This document shows positions 29,323-37,695 of a stretch of 64,000 bases of DNA, piece by piece. The DNA lies in the NCBI RefSeq assembly GCF_003751945.1, contig NZ_RJKL01000001.1, positions 5,952,001-6,016,000 on the forward strand, given 5' to 3'. The position numbers and the translations under genes are program-made. The notes beneath the pieces were generated by a model. That model was not told the DNA's origin. It did not search any database and saw only the letters and a program-made list of their open reading frames with translations. Source of the DNA: Couchioplanes caeruleus (GTDB lineage: Bacteria; Actinomycetota; Actinomycetes; Mycobacteriales; Micromonosporaceae). The first letter of the stretch is position 1. The number at the start of each line of letters is the position of its first letter.

Positions 29323-30207
29323 ATGCAGGGGTACCGGGGCTCCTCTTCCCGGCGCCGCCGCGGCCGGGTGATCCGGCGCAAGGAGATGCCGCTCTGGCAG
29401 GAGCTTCCGCTGCTGCTGGTCGTGGCCTTCTGCCTCGCGGTGCTCATCCGCACCTTCCTCGTCCAGGCGTTCTTCATCCCGTCCGGCTCCATGGAGAACA
29501 CCCTGCTCGTCGGCGACCGGGTGCTCGTCAACAAGGTCGTCTACGACATGCGCGACCCGGTCCGCGGCGAGGTCGTCGTCTTCCGCGGCACCGACAACTG
29601 GGCGCCCGAGCAGCCCGCCGAGCCGATCAGCAACACCTTCGGCGCCAAGCTGGGGCGCACCATCGGCGACCTCGTCGGCGTCAGCCGCCCGGGTGAGCGT
29701 GACTTCATCAAACGGGTGATCGGGCTGCCCGGCGACAAGGTGGCCTGCTGCGACGACAAGGGCCGGATCACCGTCAACGGCGCGCCCATCGACGAGCCGT
29801 ACCTGTTCGAGGACTCCCCGCTCGATGCGCCGCCCAACCCGCGGCAGTGCAGCAGCCGGCGCTTCGCCGAGGTGACCGTGCCGCAGGATGAGATGTTCGT
29901 CATGGGCGACCACCGGCTGGTCTCCCAGGACGCCCGGTGCCAGGGCACCGTCCCGATCGACAACGTCATCGGCCGCGCCTTCGTGGTGGTCTGGCCGACG
30001 AGTCGCTTCACCAGCCTCTCCGTGCCCGACAACTGGAAGGCGTACGCCGCCGGGCAGCCTGTCGGCGCTGCCCCGCTCGGCTCCGCGCCGGCCCGCGAGC
30101 CCGATCCGGCCACCACGGCGGCGGCGCTCCCCTTGCTGCTGACTATCGGCGTATCCGCGCGTTCCGGACTGTGGTTGAGGCCTCGGGGACGTAGGCTCCG
30201 TTCGTGA
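29323..30207 (+). CDS. lepB: Signal peptidase I (first of a tandem pair)
   Basis: This membrane serine/lysine protease cleaves Sec/Tat signal peptides. The 294-residue protein has a basic cytoplasmic start (SSSRRRRGR) and one N-terminal transmembrane helix (about 27-50). The catalytic Ser is in FIPSGSMENTLL (about 55), the Lys is in FIKRVIGLPGD (about 129), and box E is FVMGDHRLVSQDAR. The C-terminal ~60 residues are Pro/Ala-rich and may include a second helix (TAAALPLLLTIGVSA). It overlaps the second peptidase by 4 nt. Confidence 0.93.
   Translation: MQGYRGSSSRRRRGRVIRRKEMPLWQELPLLLVVAFCLAVLIRTFLVQAFFIPSGSMENTLLVGDRVLVNKVVYDMRDPVRGEVVVFRGTDNWAPEQPAEPISNTFGAKLGRTIGDLVGVSRPGERDFIKRVIGLPGDKVACCDDKGRITVNGAPIDEPYLFEDSPLDAPPNPRQCSSRRFAEVTVPQDEMFVMGDHRLVSQDARCQGTVPIDNVIGRAFVVVWPTSRFTSLSVPDNWKAYAAGQPVGAAPLGSAPAREPDPATTAAALPLLLTIGVSARSGLWLRPRGRRLRS
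30192..30197 (+). promoter_or_regulatory. candidate leaderless promoter -10 (TAGGCT) of the second lepB
   Basis: TAGGCT ends 6 nt before the GTG at 30204, inside the end of the first lepB. It suggests an internal leaderless promoter in addition to coupling. Confidence 0.45.
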
Positions 30208-30854
30208 TTGACGAGCAGACCGGCGAGCAGCGCCGCGGTTCCTTCTGGCGCGAGCTGCCCATCCTGCTGGGCGTGGCGATCCTGGTCGCGGTTCTCGTCC
30301 GCGCCTTCGTCCTGCAGACCTTCTACATCCCGTCGCCATCGATGGAGCACACGCTCAACATCTGGGACAGGGTGCTGGTCAACAAGCTCGTCTACGACTT
30401 CCGCGAGCCCCGCCGCGGCGAGATCATCGTCTTCAAGGCGCCCGCCGACTGGCAGAGCGGCGGCGACGGCGAGGACTTCATCAAGCGCATCATCGGTGTA
30501 CCCGGCGACCGTGTGATCTGCTGCGATCCACAGCAACGCCTGATGATCAACGGTCAGTCGCTGGATGAGCCATACATCTACAAGGACGCGGGCGGCAACC
30601 AGGACCCGGTCGCGGACGAGCCGTTCGACATCACCGTGCCGAAGGACCGGCTCTGGGTGATGGGCGACCACCGCTCGGCCTCGGGAGACTCGCTGGAGCA
30701 CTGGCAGCAGAGCCAGAGCATCGAGGAAGCCACGATCGAGAAGGAGTCGATCGTCGGGCGTGCCTTCACGATCTTCTGGCCGGTCGGGCGCGCGAGCTGG
30801 CTGCCGGTCCCCGAGCAGTTCGACGCCATCCCGGATACCGCACCCGTCGAGTAG
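30204..30854 (+). CDS. lepB: Signal peptidase I (second of a tandem pair)
   Basis: The 216-residue type I signal peptidase has a transmembrane helix at about residues 15-35, catalytic Ser in YIPSPSMEHTL (about 48), Lys in FIKRIIGVPGD (about 93) and WVMGDHRSASGDS. It is shorter than its neighbour and lacks the extended tail. Tandem sip/lep genes after rplS are known in Streptomyces and allow substrate specialisation. Start GTG overlaps the previous stop. Confidence 0.94.
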   Translation: MIDEQTGEQRRGSFWRELPILLGVAILVAVLVRAFVLQTFYIPSPSMEHTLNIWDRVLVNKLVYDFREPRRGEIIVFKAPADWQSGGDGEDFIKRIIGVPGDRVICCDPQQRLMINGQSLDEPYIYKDAGGNQDPVADEPFDITVPKDRLWVMGDHRSASGDSLEHWQQSQSIEEATIEKESIVGRAFTIFWPVGRASWLPVPEQFDAIPDTAPVE

Positions 30855-30889
30855 CCCCGGGCCGGGGTCAAGATCGATCTCTGGCGCAA

Positions 30890-30895
30890 TAGGCT
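30890..30895 (+). promoter_or_regulatory. candidate leaderless promoter -10 (TAGGCT) of the NUDIX gene
   Basis: TAGGCT ends 6 nt before the GTG at 30902. A GGAGG lies between them, but only 1 nt from the GTG, too close to act as a normal Shine-Dalgarno. Confidence 0.45.
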
Positions 30896-30901
30896 GGAGG
30901 C

Positions 30902-31366
30902 GTGACGTACATCGAACGGCGGGCCGCCCGGGTGCTCCTCGTCGACGCCGGCGAGCGCGTCCTGCTGCTGCACGGCGGCGACCCCGCCCGGCCGGGCCTG
31001 CGATGGTGGTTCACCCCCGGAGGCGGCCTGGACGAGGGCGAGACGCCCGCTCAGGGCGCCGCCCGGGAGCTGTTCGAGGAGACCGGCCTGCGTCTCGATC
31101 CCGCGGAGCTCGGCGAGCCCGTGCACCACGAGGTGACGGAGTTCAGCTACGACGGCCGGCAGTACCGGCAGGACCAGCACTTCTTCCTCCACCGCGTGCC
31201 GGCCTGGGAGGTCGACTTCGCCGGGTTCGACGCCCAGGAACGCCAAACCATCACCGAGCACCGCTGGTGGACCCTTACCGAGATCGACGGCACGGACGCG
31301 GAGATCTACCCACCGGGCCTCACCGGGTTGCTCCGGCGGTGCCTCGCACTCGCACGGGGTCACTGA
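30902..31366 (+). CDS. NUDIX hydrolase
   Basis: The 154-residue enzyme has a complete Nudix box, beginning GGGLDEGETP and ending with REL and EETGL, at about residues 41-63. It would hydrolyse a nucleoside diphosphate derivative; the substrate is unknown. It lies between lepB and rnhB, with its stop overlapping the rnhB ATG (TGATG). Confidence 0.9.
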   Translation: MTYIERRAARVLLVDAGERVLLLHGGDPARPGLRWWFTPGGGLDEGETPAQGAARELFEETGLRLDPAELGEPVHHEVTEFSYDGRQYRQDQHFFLHRVPAWEVDFAGFDAQERQTITEHRWWTLTEIDGTDAEIYPPGLTGLLRRCLALARGH

Positions 31367-32229
31367 TGCTCGCCCCACCCCGCACCGTCGTCCGACGCGA
31401 AGGCGGCCTCTACGCGCTGGAGCGGGCCCTGCAACGCCGCGGCTTCCGGCACGTGGCCGGCGCCGACGAGGCCGGCCGGGGCGCCTGCGCGGGACCGCTC
31501 GTCGCGGGCGCGGCGATCCTGCCCGAGGGCAAGCGCGGCGAGATCGACGAGCTCGCCGACTCCAAACTGCTCACCGCGGCCGCCCGCGAACGCGTCTACG
31601 ACGAGGTGGTCAAGCGAGCCCTGGCCTGGTCCGTCGTGGTCATCCCGCCGGCCGAGGTCGACGCCCGGGGCCTGCACGTCTGCAACCTCGCGGCGATGCG
31701 CCGGGCGCTGGCGTCGCTCGCCACCGTCCCGGACTACGTCCTCACCGACGGCTTCCCGGTCGACGGCCTCGGCGCACCTGGGCTCGCGGTCTGGAAGGGC
31801 GACCGGGTGGCGGCCTGCGTGGCCGCGGCCAGCGTGCTCGCCAAGGTCACCCGGGACCGGCTCATGGTCGAGCTGGACGGACGGTTCCCGAATTACGGGT
31901 TCGCTGTGCACAAGGGCTACATCACGGACGAGCACAGCGCGGCGCTCACGGCGCATGGGCCGTGCGCGGAGCACCGGTTCTCTTATGTGAACGTCGCCGC
32001 GGCGTCCGGGCGCGGGAATCGCCCGCCGCGGGCGCGGCGTCCGGCGGCGGCCTCCGCCTCCGCCCCGTCCTCGTCTTCGGGTGCCGGGTCGCTTTCCGTG
32101 GTGGCTTCTGCCGAGCCGCTGATGCTCTGGCCGGAGCTTGAGGGTACCGTCGGCGTGGCGTCGGGCGAGCAGCCTCGGCCGCCGGTGCCGGTGGGGGAAG
32201 ATGAGGCCATGGAGGGCGAGAAGCGATGA
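31366..32229 (+). CDS. rnhB: Ribonuclease HII with a disordered tail
   Basis: RNase HII cleaves RNA in RNA-DNA hybrids and at single ribonucleotides. The catalytic motif ADEAGRGACAGP is near residue 30, with the later active-site Asp residues in LTDGF and VTRDRLM. The conserved core ends near residue 210. The remaining ~77 residues are Ala/Ser/Pro-rich with no family counterpart. ATG overlaps the NUDIX stop, and the rnhB stop overlaps the DUF2469 ATG. Confidence 0.95.
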   Translation: MLAPPRTVVRREGGLYALERALQRRGFRHVAGADEAGRGACAGPLVAGAAILPEGKRGEIDELADSKLLTAAARERVYDEVVKRALAWSVVVIPPAEVDARGLHVCNLAAMRRALASLATVPDYVLTDGFPVDGLGAPGLAVWKGDRVAACVAAASVLAKVTRDRLMVELDGRFPNYGFAVHKGYITDEHSAALTAHGPCAEHRFSYVNVAAASGRGNRPPRARRPAAASASAPSSSSGAGSLSVVASAEPLMLWPELEGTVGVASGEQPRPPVPVGEDEAMEGEKR

Positions 32230-32549
32230 GCGCAGAGGATCTCGAGAAGTACGAGACCGAGATGGAGCTGCAGCTCTACCGGGAGTACCGCGACATCGTC
32301 CGCCAGTTCTCCTACGTGGTGGAGACGGAGCGTCGCTTCTACCTGGCGAACCAGGTGGACCTGCACGTGCGCAACTCCGACGGCGAGGTGTATTTCGAGG
32401 TGGAGATGCACGACGCCTGGGTCTGGGACATGTACCGGCCGGCGCGCTTCGTCAAGAACGTGCGCGTGATGACCTTCAAGGACGTCAACGTCGAGGAGCT
32501 CGAGAAGCCGGACATCTCCCTGCCGGACGACGCGAACTTCGGCGGCTGA
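32226..32549 (+). CDS. DUF2469 family protein
   Basis: The 107-residue acidic protein begins MSAEDLEKYETEMELQLYR and matches the actinobacterial DUF2469 family, which sits directly after rnhB (Rv2901c next to Rv2902c in M. tuberculosis). No function is established. The 4-nt ATGA overlap with rnhB suggests co-translation. Confidence 0.92.
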   Translation: MSAEDLEKYETEMELQLYREYRDIVRQFSYVVETERRFYLANQVDLHVRNSDGEVYFEVEMHDAWVWDMYRPARFVKNVRVMTFKDVNVEELEKPDISLPDDANFGG

Positions 32550-32582
32550 TCCCGACGGCCGCGGCCGTCCCACGGGTTGACC

Positions 32583-32612
32583 CTTTTCCACAGGAGTTCG
32601 CTTTTCCACAGG
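32583..32612 (+). repeat. two direct CTTTTCCACAGG repeats (DnaA-box-like)
   Basis: Two identical 12-mers start 18 nt apart in the DUF2469-M23 gap. Each contains TTTTCCACA, one mismatch from the DnaA box TTATCCACA. They may be DnaA sites or a promoter element of the M23 gene. Confidence 0.45.
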
Positions 32613-32652
32613 CGGTTCTGCGGCGGCCGGCTGATCCCGGCACTATGCCGGC

Positions 32653-33108
32653 ATGGCTTCGCTGGTCGTGTTCCTGCTCTCCCTGCCGTTGCTCCCCTGG
32701 CCGGTCTTTCATTGGCCGGTCCCGGGCGCCGCGATCGTTCGTCGCTTCGATCCGCCACCACAACCCTGGCTGGCCGGTCACCGCGGCGTGGATCTCGCCG
32801 CCGCGCCGTCCGCACCCGTCCGCTCCGCCGGGGCCGGCACCGTCGTCTTCGCCGGCAGGGTCGCCGAGCGGGGGGTCGTGAGCGTCGCCCATCCCGGCGG
32901 CCTGCGCACGACCTACGAACCGCTGACGGTGACGTCGCTGCGGGTGGGCGATCCGGTCACCGCCGGGCAGGAGATCGGGCGGCTCGCGCCGGGCCACCCG
33001 GGCTGCCCGGCCCCGGCGTGCCTGCACTGGGGCCTGCGCCGCGGCGACGACTATCTGGACCCGCTGACCCTGCTGGGCCTCGGTCGAGTGCGCCTGCTCC
33101 CGCTGTGA
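32653..33108 (+). CDS. M23 (LytM-type) peptidase-domain protein
   Basis: The 151-residue secreted protein has an N-terminal hydrophobic signal or anchor (about 1-20). A compact M23 domain follows with HRGVDLAA (zinc His/Asp near 43-47), GTVVFAGRVAERGVVSVAHPGG and LHWGLRRGDDYLDP (C-terminal His). It would be a peptidoglycan endopeptidase or an activator of one. A CACTAT hexamer ends 6 nt before the ATG. In related genomes this gene is adjacent to rpsB. Here it is 12.6 kb away and in the same direction. Confidence 0.88.
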   Translation: MASLVVFLLSLPLLPWPVFHWPVPGAAIVRRFDPPPQPWLAGHRGVDLAAAPSAPVRSAGAGTVVFAGRVAERGVVSVAHPGGLRTTYEPLTVTSLRVGDPVTAGQEIGRLAPGHPGCPAPACLHWGLRRGDDYLDPLTLLGLGRVRLLPL

Positions 33109-33158
33109 TGCCGCTGTCCGGCTCTTCGTCGCCTTGCCTCAGGCGGCCGTCCTGCGCT

Positions 33159-34346
33159 CTATCGCAGACCGCTCAGGAGCTCCGGGAGGTGCTGGGCGAA
33201 GCGATCGTATTCCTCCGCGCGGTTGTAGACCTGAGCGCTCAGCCGCAGCCATCCACGGCCGCCCCACGCGTTCACCGCCACCTCGGTCGCCAGCTTCTCC
33301 GCGATGTGCTGGCGCAGGGCGTGCGCCTCGGGATACGTCGTGGCGACGCCCGGCGGGAGCGGGAGCACGCGCATCGAGGCCTCGGCGGCGCCGGGGTCCG
33401 GCAGGTCGGTGGGCGAGAGGCCGAGGGCGGCACCCACCACCCGCTGACCGTACGCGGCCAGCGCCGCATTATGACTCCGCACGGTGTCCACGCCGAGGGT
33501 GCGCAACATGAACAGCCCGGTGGGGGCGGAGAGCCACGACGTGTAGTCCACCGTGCCGTGGAACTCCACACACAGCGGGAAGCCGGCCTCCTGCTCCCAC
33601 GAGACGACCAACGGTTCCATCCGGCGCCGCCAGGGCTGGGCCACGACCAGCAGGGCGGTGCCTCGGGGCGCGTACGCCCACTTGTGCAGATTCCCGACCC
33701 AGAAATCGGCGCCGATCCGGTCGACCTCGACCGGAAGCATCCCCGGCACATGGGCGGCGTCGACGAGCACCGGGATGTCGTGCTCGCGAGCGGCGGCCAC
33801 GACCTCCCGTACGGGCAGCACCTTGGCGGTGGGCGAGGTGAGCTGGTCGACGATCAGCAGCTTCGTCCGTCCCGGCCGCAGCGCACTCCGGATCCGCGAC
33901 ACGACCTCCGCATCCCCGGCGTCGACCGGCAGCGCGACGGTCCGCGCGGTGGCGCCGTCCCGCCGGCACTGCCGCCGGGTGGCCAGGGCGTTCGCCCCGT
34001 ATCCGTGATCGGTCAGCAGCACCTCGTCACCGGGCTGCAACCGCACCGACTGCAGCACCAGGGAGACGCCGGAGGTGGTGTTGGGCACGAGAGCACTGCC
34101 CTCGGGGTCGGCGCCGAGGAACTGGGCCACATGACGTCGGGTATGGACGATGCGATCGGTGAGCCCGGGCGGCGCGAAGAAGGCCATGGGGTTGCGCTCG
34201 GTCTCGTCCCGCAGCCGCTGTTGGGCCCGCTGCACGCTGATCGGCACGGCACCGAACGAGCCATGATTGAGGTAGGCGGTGGCGGCATCGAGCGAGAAGA
34301 GGAGCCGCGCTCCCGGAATGGGCGGGGGCGGATCTCCGGCGCTCAC
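33159..34346 (-). CDS. Class V aminotransferase (isopenicillin-N-epimerase-like)
   Basis: The 395-residue PLP-dependent enzyme begins with LLFSLDAATAYLNHGSFG. The PLP-lysine is in FWVGNLHKWAYAPRG (about 207), with VDAAHVPGM upstream as the PLP-contacting Asp motif. Members include CefD-like epimerases and cysteine desulfurase-like enzymes; the substrate is not predictable. GTG at 34346 was chosen because a TACGAT hexamer ends 6 nt upstream. Upstream in-frame ATG/GTG codons (34367, 34364) are alternatives. Confidence 0.85.
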   Translation of the reverse strand: MSAGDPPPPIPGARLLFSLDAATAYLNHGSFGAVPISVQRAQQRLRDETERNPMAFFAPPGLTDRIVHTRRHVAQFLGADPEGSALVPNTTSGVSLVLQSVRLQPGDEVLLTDHGYGANALATRRQCRRDGATARTVALPVDAGDAEVVSRIRSALRPGRTKLLIVDQLTSPTAKVLPVREVVAAAREHDIPVLVDAAHVPGMLPVEVDRIGADFWVGNLHKWAYAPRGTALLVVAQPWRRRMEPLVVSWEQEAGFPLCVEFHGTVDYTSWLSAPTGLFMLRTLGVDTVRSHNAALAAYGQRVVGAALGLSPTDLPDPGAAEASMRVLPLPPGVATTYPEAHALRQHIAEKLATEVAVNAWGGRGWLRLSAQVYNRAEEYDRFAQHLPELLSGLR

Positions 34347-34352
34347 GCTGCG

Positions 34353-34358
34353 ATCGTA
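34353..34358 (-). promoter_or_regulatory. candidate leaderless promoter -10 (TACGAT) of the aminotransferase
   Basis: On the minus strand TACGAT ends 6 nt before the GTG at 34346, and no Shine-Dalgarno is seen. Confidence 0.4.
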
Positions 34359-34517
34359 CGTCACCATGGGTTGCCGGGGTGCGGTGATCAAAGACGGCAG
34401 CGGGATCCCTGCCGCCGTACGCGGGAGGCGGGTCGCGGCGTCTCACGTGCGGCATGGGCCTGGCCGAAACGGCCACCGTGTTCCCGCTCTGCCCCGCGGC
34501 AGTAGCGAGGACGCCCG

Positions 34518-35435
34518 TTAAGCGCGGGGATGGGCCTGGTCGAAGGCGGCGCGGAGACGTTCCGTCGATACGTGGGTGTAGATCTGCGTGCTCGACAGCG
34601 ACGCGTGCCCCAGCAGCTCCTGGACCGCGCGCAGGTCGGCGCCTCCGTCCAGCAGGTGGGTTGCCGCCGAGTGGCGCAGGTCGTGCGGGCTGGTGTGGGG
34701 CAGGCCGGCCGCCCGGGCCGCGGCGTCGACGATGCGGCGTACCACGGTGGGCTGCAACCGGCCGCCACGAGCGCCGAGGAACAGGGCGTCGCCGCTGCCT
34801 GCGTGGGCCAGCGTCGGACGTCCGTCCCGCAGCCAGTCGTCGAGGGCGCGCTGCGCCGGCACGCCGTAGGGAACAGCCCGCTCCTTGTTGCCCTTGCCCA
34901 GGACGCGGACCACGCGGCGTGCTTCGTCCACGTCGGTGCGGTCCAGGCCGCAGAGCTCGCTCACCCGTACGCCAGTGGCATAGAGGAGCTCGAGCACCGC
35001 TCGGTCGCGTACGCCATGCGGATCGGTCGCGGTCACGACCAGGTCCGCCGCCTGATCGGCGCGCAACACCGACGGGAGATCGCGATGCGCGCGGGGGCTG
35101 GCGAGCTGCGCGCCCACGTCGGCCGCGCACAGCCCGGAGCGATGCGCCCACGCGGTGAACGTGCGTGCCGCGGCCGCCCGCCGCGCCTGCGAGGTGCGCG
35201 CGGCGCCGCCGGACATCCGCTGCGCGAGCCATCCGCGGAGAACCCCGAGGTCCAGGTCGCCGGGGGAGGAGCACCCTCGCTGCGCGGCATGGTCGAGCAG
35301 AGAGACGACATCACCGACATATGCCCGTACGGTGTGGACCGAGCGGTTGTCGACCCGGGCCAGATGCAGGCCGAAGTCGTCCACGGCCTGGCGCAGAGCC
35401 GGAGGCAGCGCCTCGTGAACATCGCGGGTGTTCAT
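34518..35435 (-). CDS. xerC: Tyrosine recombinase XerC
   Basis: The 305-residue site-specific recombinase resolves chromosome dimers at dif with XerD. It has an N-terminal core-binding SAM-like domain (1-100). The catalytic Arg is in YATGVRVSELCGL, the Lys in GKGNKERAV, HDLRHSAA gives His/Arg, and the nucleophile Tyr is in SSTQIYTHVS. ATG gives MNTRDVHEALPP. xerC near dprA is the conserved actinobacterial location, so a chromosomal XerC is likelier than a mobile-element integrase, although an accessory region follows. Confidence 0.93.
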   Translation of the reverse strand: MNTRDVHEALPPALRQAVDDFGLHLARVDNRSVHTVRAYVGDVVSLLDHAAQRGCSSPGDLDLGVLRGWLAQRMSGGAARTSQARRAAAARTFTAWAHRSGLCAADVGAQLASPRAHRDLPSVLRADQAADLVVTATDPHGVRDRAVLELLYATGVRVSELCGLDRTDVDEARRVVRVLGKGNKERAVPYGVPAQRALDDWLRDGRPTLAHAGSGDALFLGARGGRLQPTVVRRIVDAAARAAGLPHTSPHDLRHSAATHLLDGGADLRAVQELLGHASLSSTQIYTHVSTERLRAAFDQAHPRA

Positions 35436-35495
35436 CGGTCCATCATTCCGCGTCCGGTCCACGCGAGCGCGGCGGAAGTTGTCGGGCCCAAGCTC

Positions 35496-35501
35496 TAGGG
35501 T
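35496..35501 (+). promoter_or_regulatory. candidate leaderless promoter -10 (TAGGGT)
   Basis: TAGGGT ends 6 nt before the ATG at 35508, which has no Shine-Dalgarno. Confidence 0.45.
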
Positions 35502-35507
35502 CGAACC

Positions 35508-35969
35508 ATGGCGAGTTGGCAGGAGATAGAGAAGGACAGCCCGGCGTTCGCCGCCAAGGTCAAGGCCCGCTTCGAGGCGGGCACCAACAAAACCATCGCG
35601 ACCCTGCGCCGCGATGGTTCTCCCCGCATCAGCGGCACCGAGCTCGGCTTCGACGCCGGCGAGATCACCTTCGGCTCGATGAGCGGCTCGATGAAACTCC
35701 TCGACGTCCGCCGCGACCCCCGCATCGCGATCCACAGCCCCACGCTCGAGCCCCCGCCCGACCATCCGGAGCGGTGGCCGGGCGACGCCAAGCTCGCGGG
35801 CACCGCTGTGGAGATGCCGGTGCCGGCGGACAGCCCGTTCCCGGATTCGGGCTACTTCCGGGTGGATGTGCGGGAGGTGTCCCTGACCTACGTGGGCGAC
35901 CCGGCGGACCATCTGGTGATCGAGTCCTGGGACACGGAGCACGGCTACCGCCGCCGCACCCGTAAGTGA
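35508..35969 (+). CDS. Pyridoxamine 5'-phosphate oxidase-like flavin/F420-binding protein
   Basis: The 153-residue split-barrel protein has a typical first half (AGTNKTIATLRRDGSPRISG, then FGSMSGSMKLLDVRRDPRIA). It probably binds FMN or F420 and a small substrate. No catalytic role is assigned. It starts a forward gene at the left edge of the accessory region. Confidence 0.8.
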   Translation: MASWQEIEKDSPAFAAKVKARFEAGTNKTIATLRRDGSPRISGTELGFDAGEITFGSMSGSMKLLDVRRDPRIAIHSPTLEPPPDHPERWPGDAKLAGTAVEMPVPADSPFPDSGYFRVDVREVSLTYVGDPADHLVIESWDTEHGYRRRTRK

Positions 35970-36038
35970 GCCCGCAGAGCCATCCCGTCCGGCCGCGGGG
36001 AGGCAGCCGGCGGCCCTCCGCTAAGAAGGCAGTCTCCC

Positions 36039-36120
36039 GTTCGGTGGCGGACTCCCCGTTCGGTGGTTGCCCACTCGGCGGCGGACTTCGCGTTCGGTGC
36101 GGACTCTGTTCGGTCGTGGA
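36039..36120 (+). repeat. degenerate GTTCGGT / GCGGACT repeat cluster
   Basis: Four GTTCGGT copies (36039, 36058, 36092, 36108) alternate with GCGGACT or GTGGACT in the gap before the racemase. It looks like a decayed minisatellite. No ORF is supported here. Confidence 0.5.
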
Positions 36121-36191
36121 CTTGTTCTTTCGCGATTCCCGTTCGGGCTTGCCATCCGTCGTCTCTGGCCACCATTTAGGGTTTTGCGGAA

Positions 36192-36914
36192 TCAGTCTGC
36201 GGCGAGCCTGAGGTGCGTGGTCCGGCCCTGCAGCGCAGCGTTGACGGCGGCTTGGACGTGCAGCCGGGAGGTCGGGAAGACGGGAACGGGGCTGTCGGCG
36301 GGCGAGATCAGCAGTTCGATCTCGGTGCAGCCGAGGATGACGCCCTGCGCGCCGGACTGGACGAGGCGGTCGATGACCTGTCGGTAGGTCTGTCGGGATG
36401 TCTCGCGGACGTCGCCGAGGCACAGCTCGTCATAGATGACGCGGTGTACCTCGGCGCGGTCGCGTGGTTCGGGGATGATCACGCGCAGGCCCCGGCGGGC
36501 GAGCCGATCGCGGTAGAAATCCTGTTCCATGGTGAAGGCGGTGCCGAGCAGTCCCACCGTGTGCAGGCCGGCACCGGTGACCGCGTCGGCGGTCGCGTCG
36601 GCCAGATGCAGCAGCGGTATGGTGACGGCGGCCTGCACCTGGTCGGCGACCTTGTGCATGGTGTTGGTGCACAACAGCAACAGGTCGGCGCCGGCGGCCT
36701 GCACCGCGGCGGCGGCCTGGCCAAGCAGGCGACCAGCTTGTTCCCACTGCCCGCTGCTCTGCAGGTGCTCAATCTCGGCGAAGTCGACGGAGTACAGCAC
36801 GCACCGTGCCGAATGCAGGCCGCCGAGGCGGTCCCGGACCAGTTCGTTGGCCAACCGGTAATAGTGGGCGCTGGACTCCCAGCTCATCCCACCCAGCAAC
36901 CCGATCGTGAGCAT
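36192..36914 (-). CDS. Aspartate/glutamate racemase-family protein
   Basis: The 240-residue PLP-independent racemase has both catalytic cysteine regions, LCTNTMHKVAD (about 83) and LGCTEIELLI (about 195), and the N-terminal IGLLGGMSWESS typical of the YgeA/aspartate racemase branch. It would interconvert L- and D-amino acids or a related substrate. It is isolated on the minus strand in the accessory region next to a decayed transposase. Confidence 0.88.
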   Translation of the reverse strand: MLTIGLLGGMSWESSAHYYRLANELVRDRLGGLHSARCVLYSVDFAEIEHLQSSGQWEQAGRLLGQAAAAVQAAGADLLLLCTNTMHKVADQVQAAVTIPLLHLADATADAVTGAGLHTVGLLGTAFTMEQDFYRDRLARRGLRVIIPEPRDRAEVHRVIYDELCLGDVRETSRQTYRQVIDRLVQSGAQGVILGCTEIELLISPADSPVPVFPTSRLHVQAAVNAALQGRTTHLRLAAD

Positions 36915-37094
36915 GGGTCCTTCTTACCATCGGCGCCCGCGACTAGCGGTGGCTCGAGTAGGTCCAAGACTTCTTCGCGATCACGTGTCAACGAGCGACA
37001 TGGGGAGCCGAAACTCGCCCGTAGATGGGGCCACCACTCGGCCGCGCGATTCCCCGAGGCCCAGCCGTACGTTGCGCTCCTGTGTGACGAGACG
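36915..37094. other. gap between the racemase and the transposase remnant
   Basis: No intact gene is seen. The segment may include further decayed transposase sequence, but I cannot support it. Confidence 0.4.
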
Positions 37095-37676
37095 GTCCAG
37101 CAGCTACTGCCGCACCTTGCGAGAGACGTTCACGCAGATCGGCCTGGCCCTCGACAGATCGCCCGGCACCTGAACTGGGGACGGCACACCGTCCAGCGCT
37201 ACGCCCGCGCCGCTACCTGGCAAGAGATGATCGTCGGGCAGAAACCACGCCCGAGCAGCCTCGACCCCCGTTCACGGCTCACCTTCTGCGGCGCATCAGC
37301 GAAGGCTGCCTCAAAGCCACCGTCCTGCACGGCGAGGTCACCGCCCGGAGCTTCACCGGCGGCTACGGCATCGTCTGCGCTTTCGTCGAGCACCACCGCA
37401 CCCGCCCGGATCCGAGCGCGGTGGTCAAACCGCCGTCGGTCCGCGAGGTGACCGGCTGGATCTGCCGCCACCCCGATCACCTTGTCGAGCGGGACACCGT
37501 ACGGGCTCCGAGCCCTTCTCGACCACTGTCCAGAACTGGACACCGCAGCCGACCTCGTGCGCTCGTTCGCCGACATGCTGACCAACCTGCACGGAGGCCA
37601 ACTCGGCACCTGGATCGCCGCCGCTCAGCAGGCAGCACTGCCCGGCCTCACGGGGTTCGCAGGTCCGAAGACCTAA
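37095..37676 (+). pseudogene. degenerate ISL3-family transposase remnant
   Basis: Three reading frames, read in succession, restore a C-terminal portion of an ISL3-type transposase. RQIARHLNWGRHTVQRYARA (helix-turn-helix, up to ~37260) is followed after a shift by ATVLHGEVTARSFTGGYGIV (to ~37497). After another shift comes ELDTAADLVRSFADMLTNLH, ending at 37676. The N-terminal half and the end containing the last catalytic residue are absent. I recognise the family from recalled motifs. No terminal inverted repeats were found. Confidence 0.7.
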
Positions 37677-37683
37677 GGGCAAA

Positions 37684-37689
37684 TATAGT
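37684..37689 (+). promoter_or_regulatory. candidate leaderless promoter -10 (TATAGT)
   Basis: TATAGT, the closest match to the canonical TATAAT in the set, ends 6 nt before the GTG at 37696. Confidence 0.5.
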
Positions 37690-37695
37690 CACGCG

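Noticed and set aside
34518..35435. Integrase of a mobile element
   Set aside because: Length, motifs and position near dprA/comM match chromosomal XerC. No att site or tRNA gene is adjacent.
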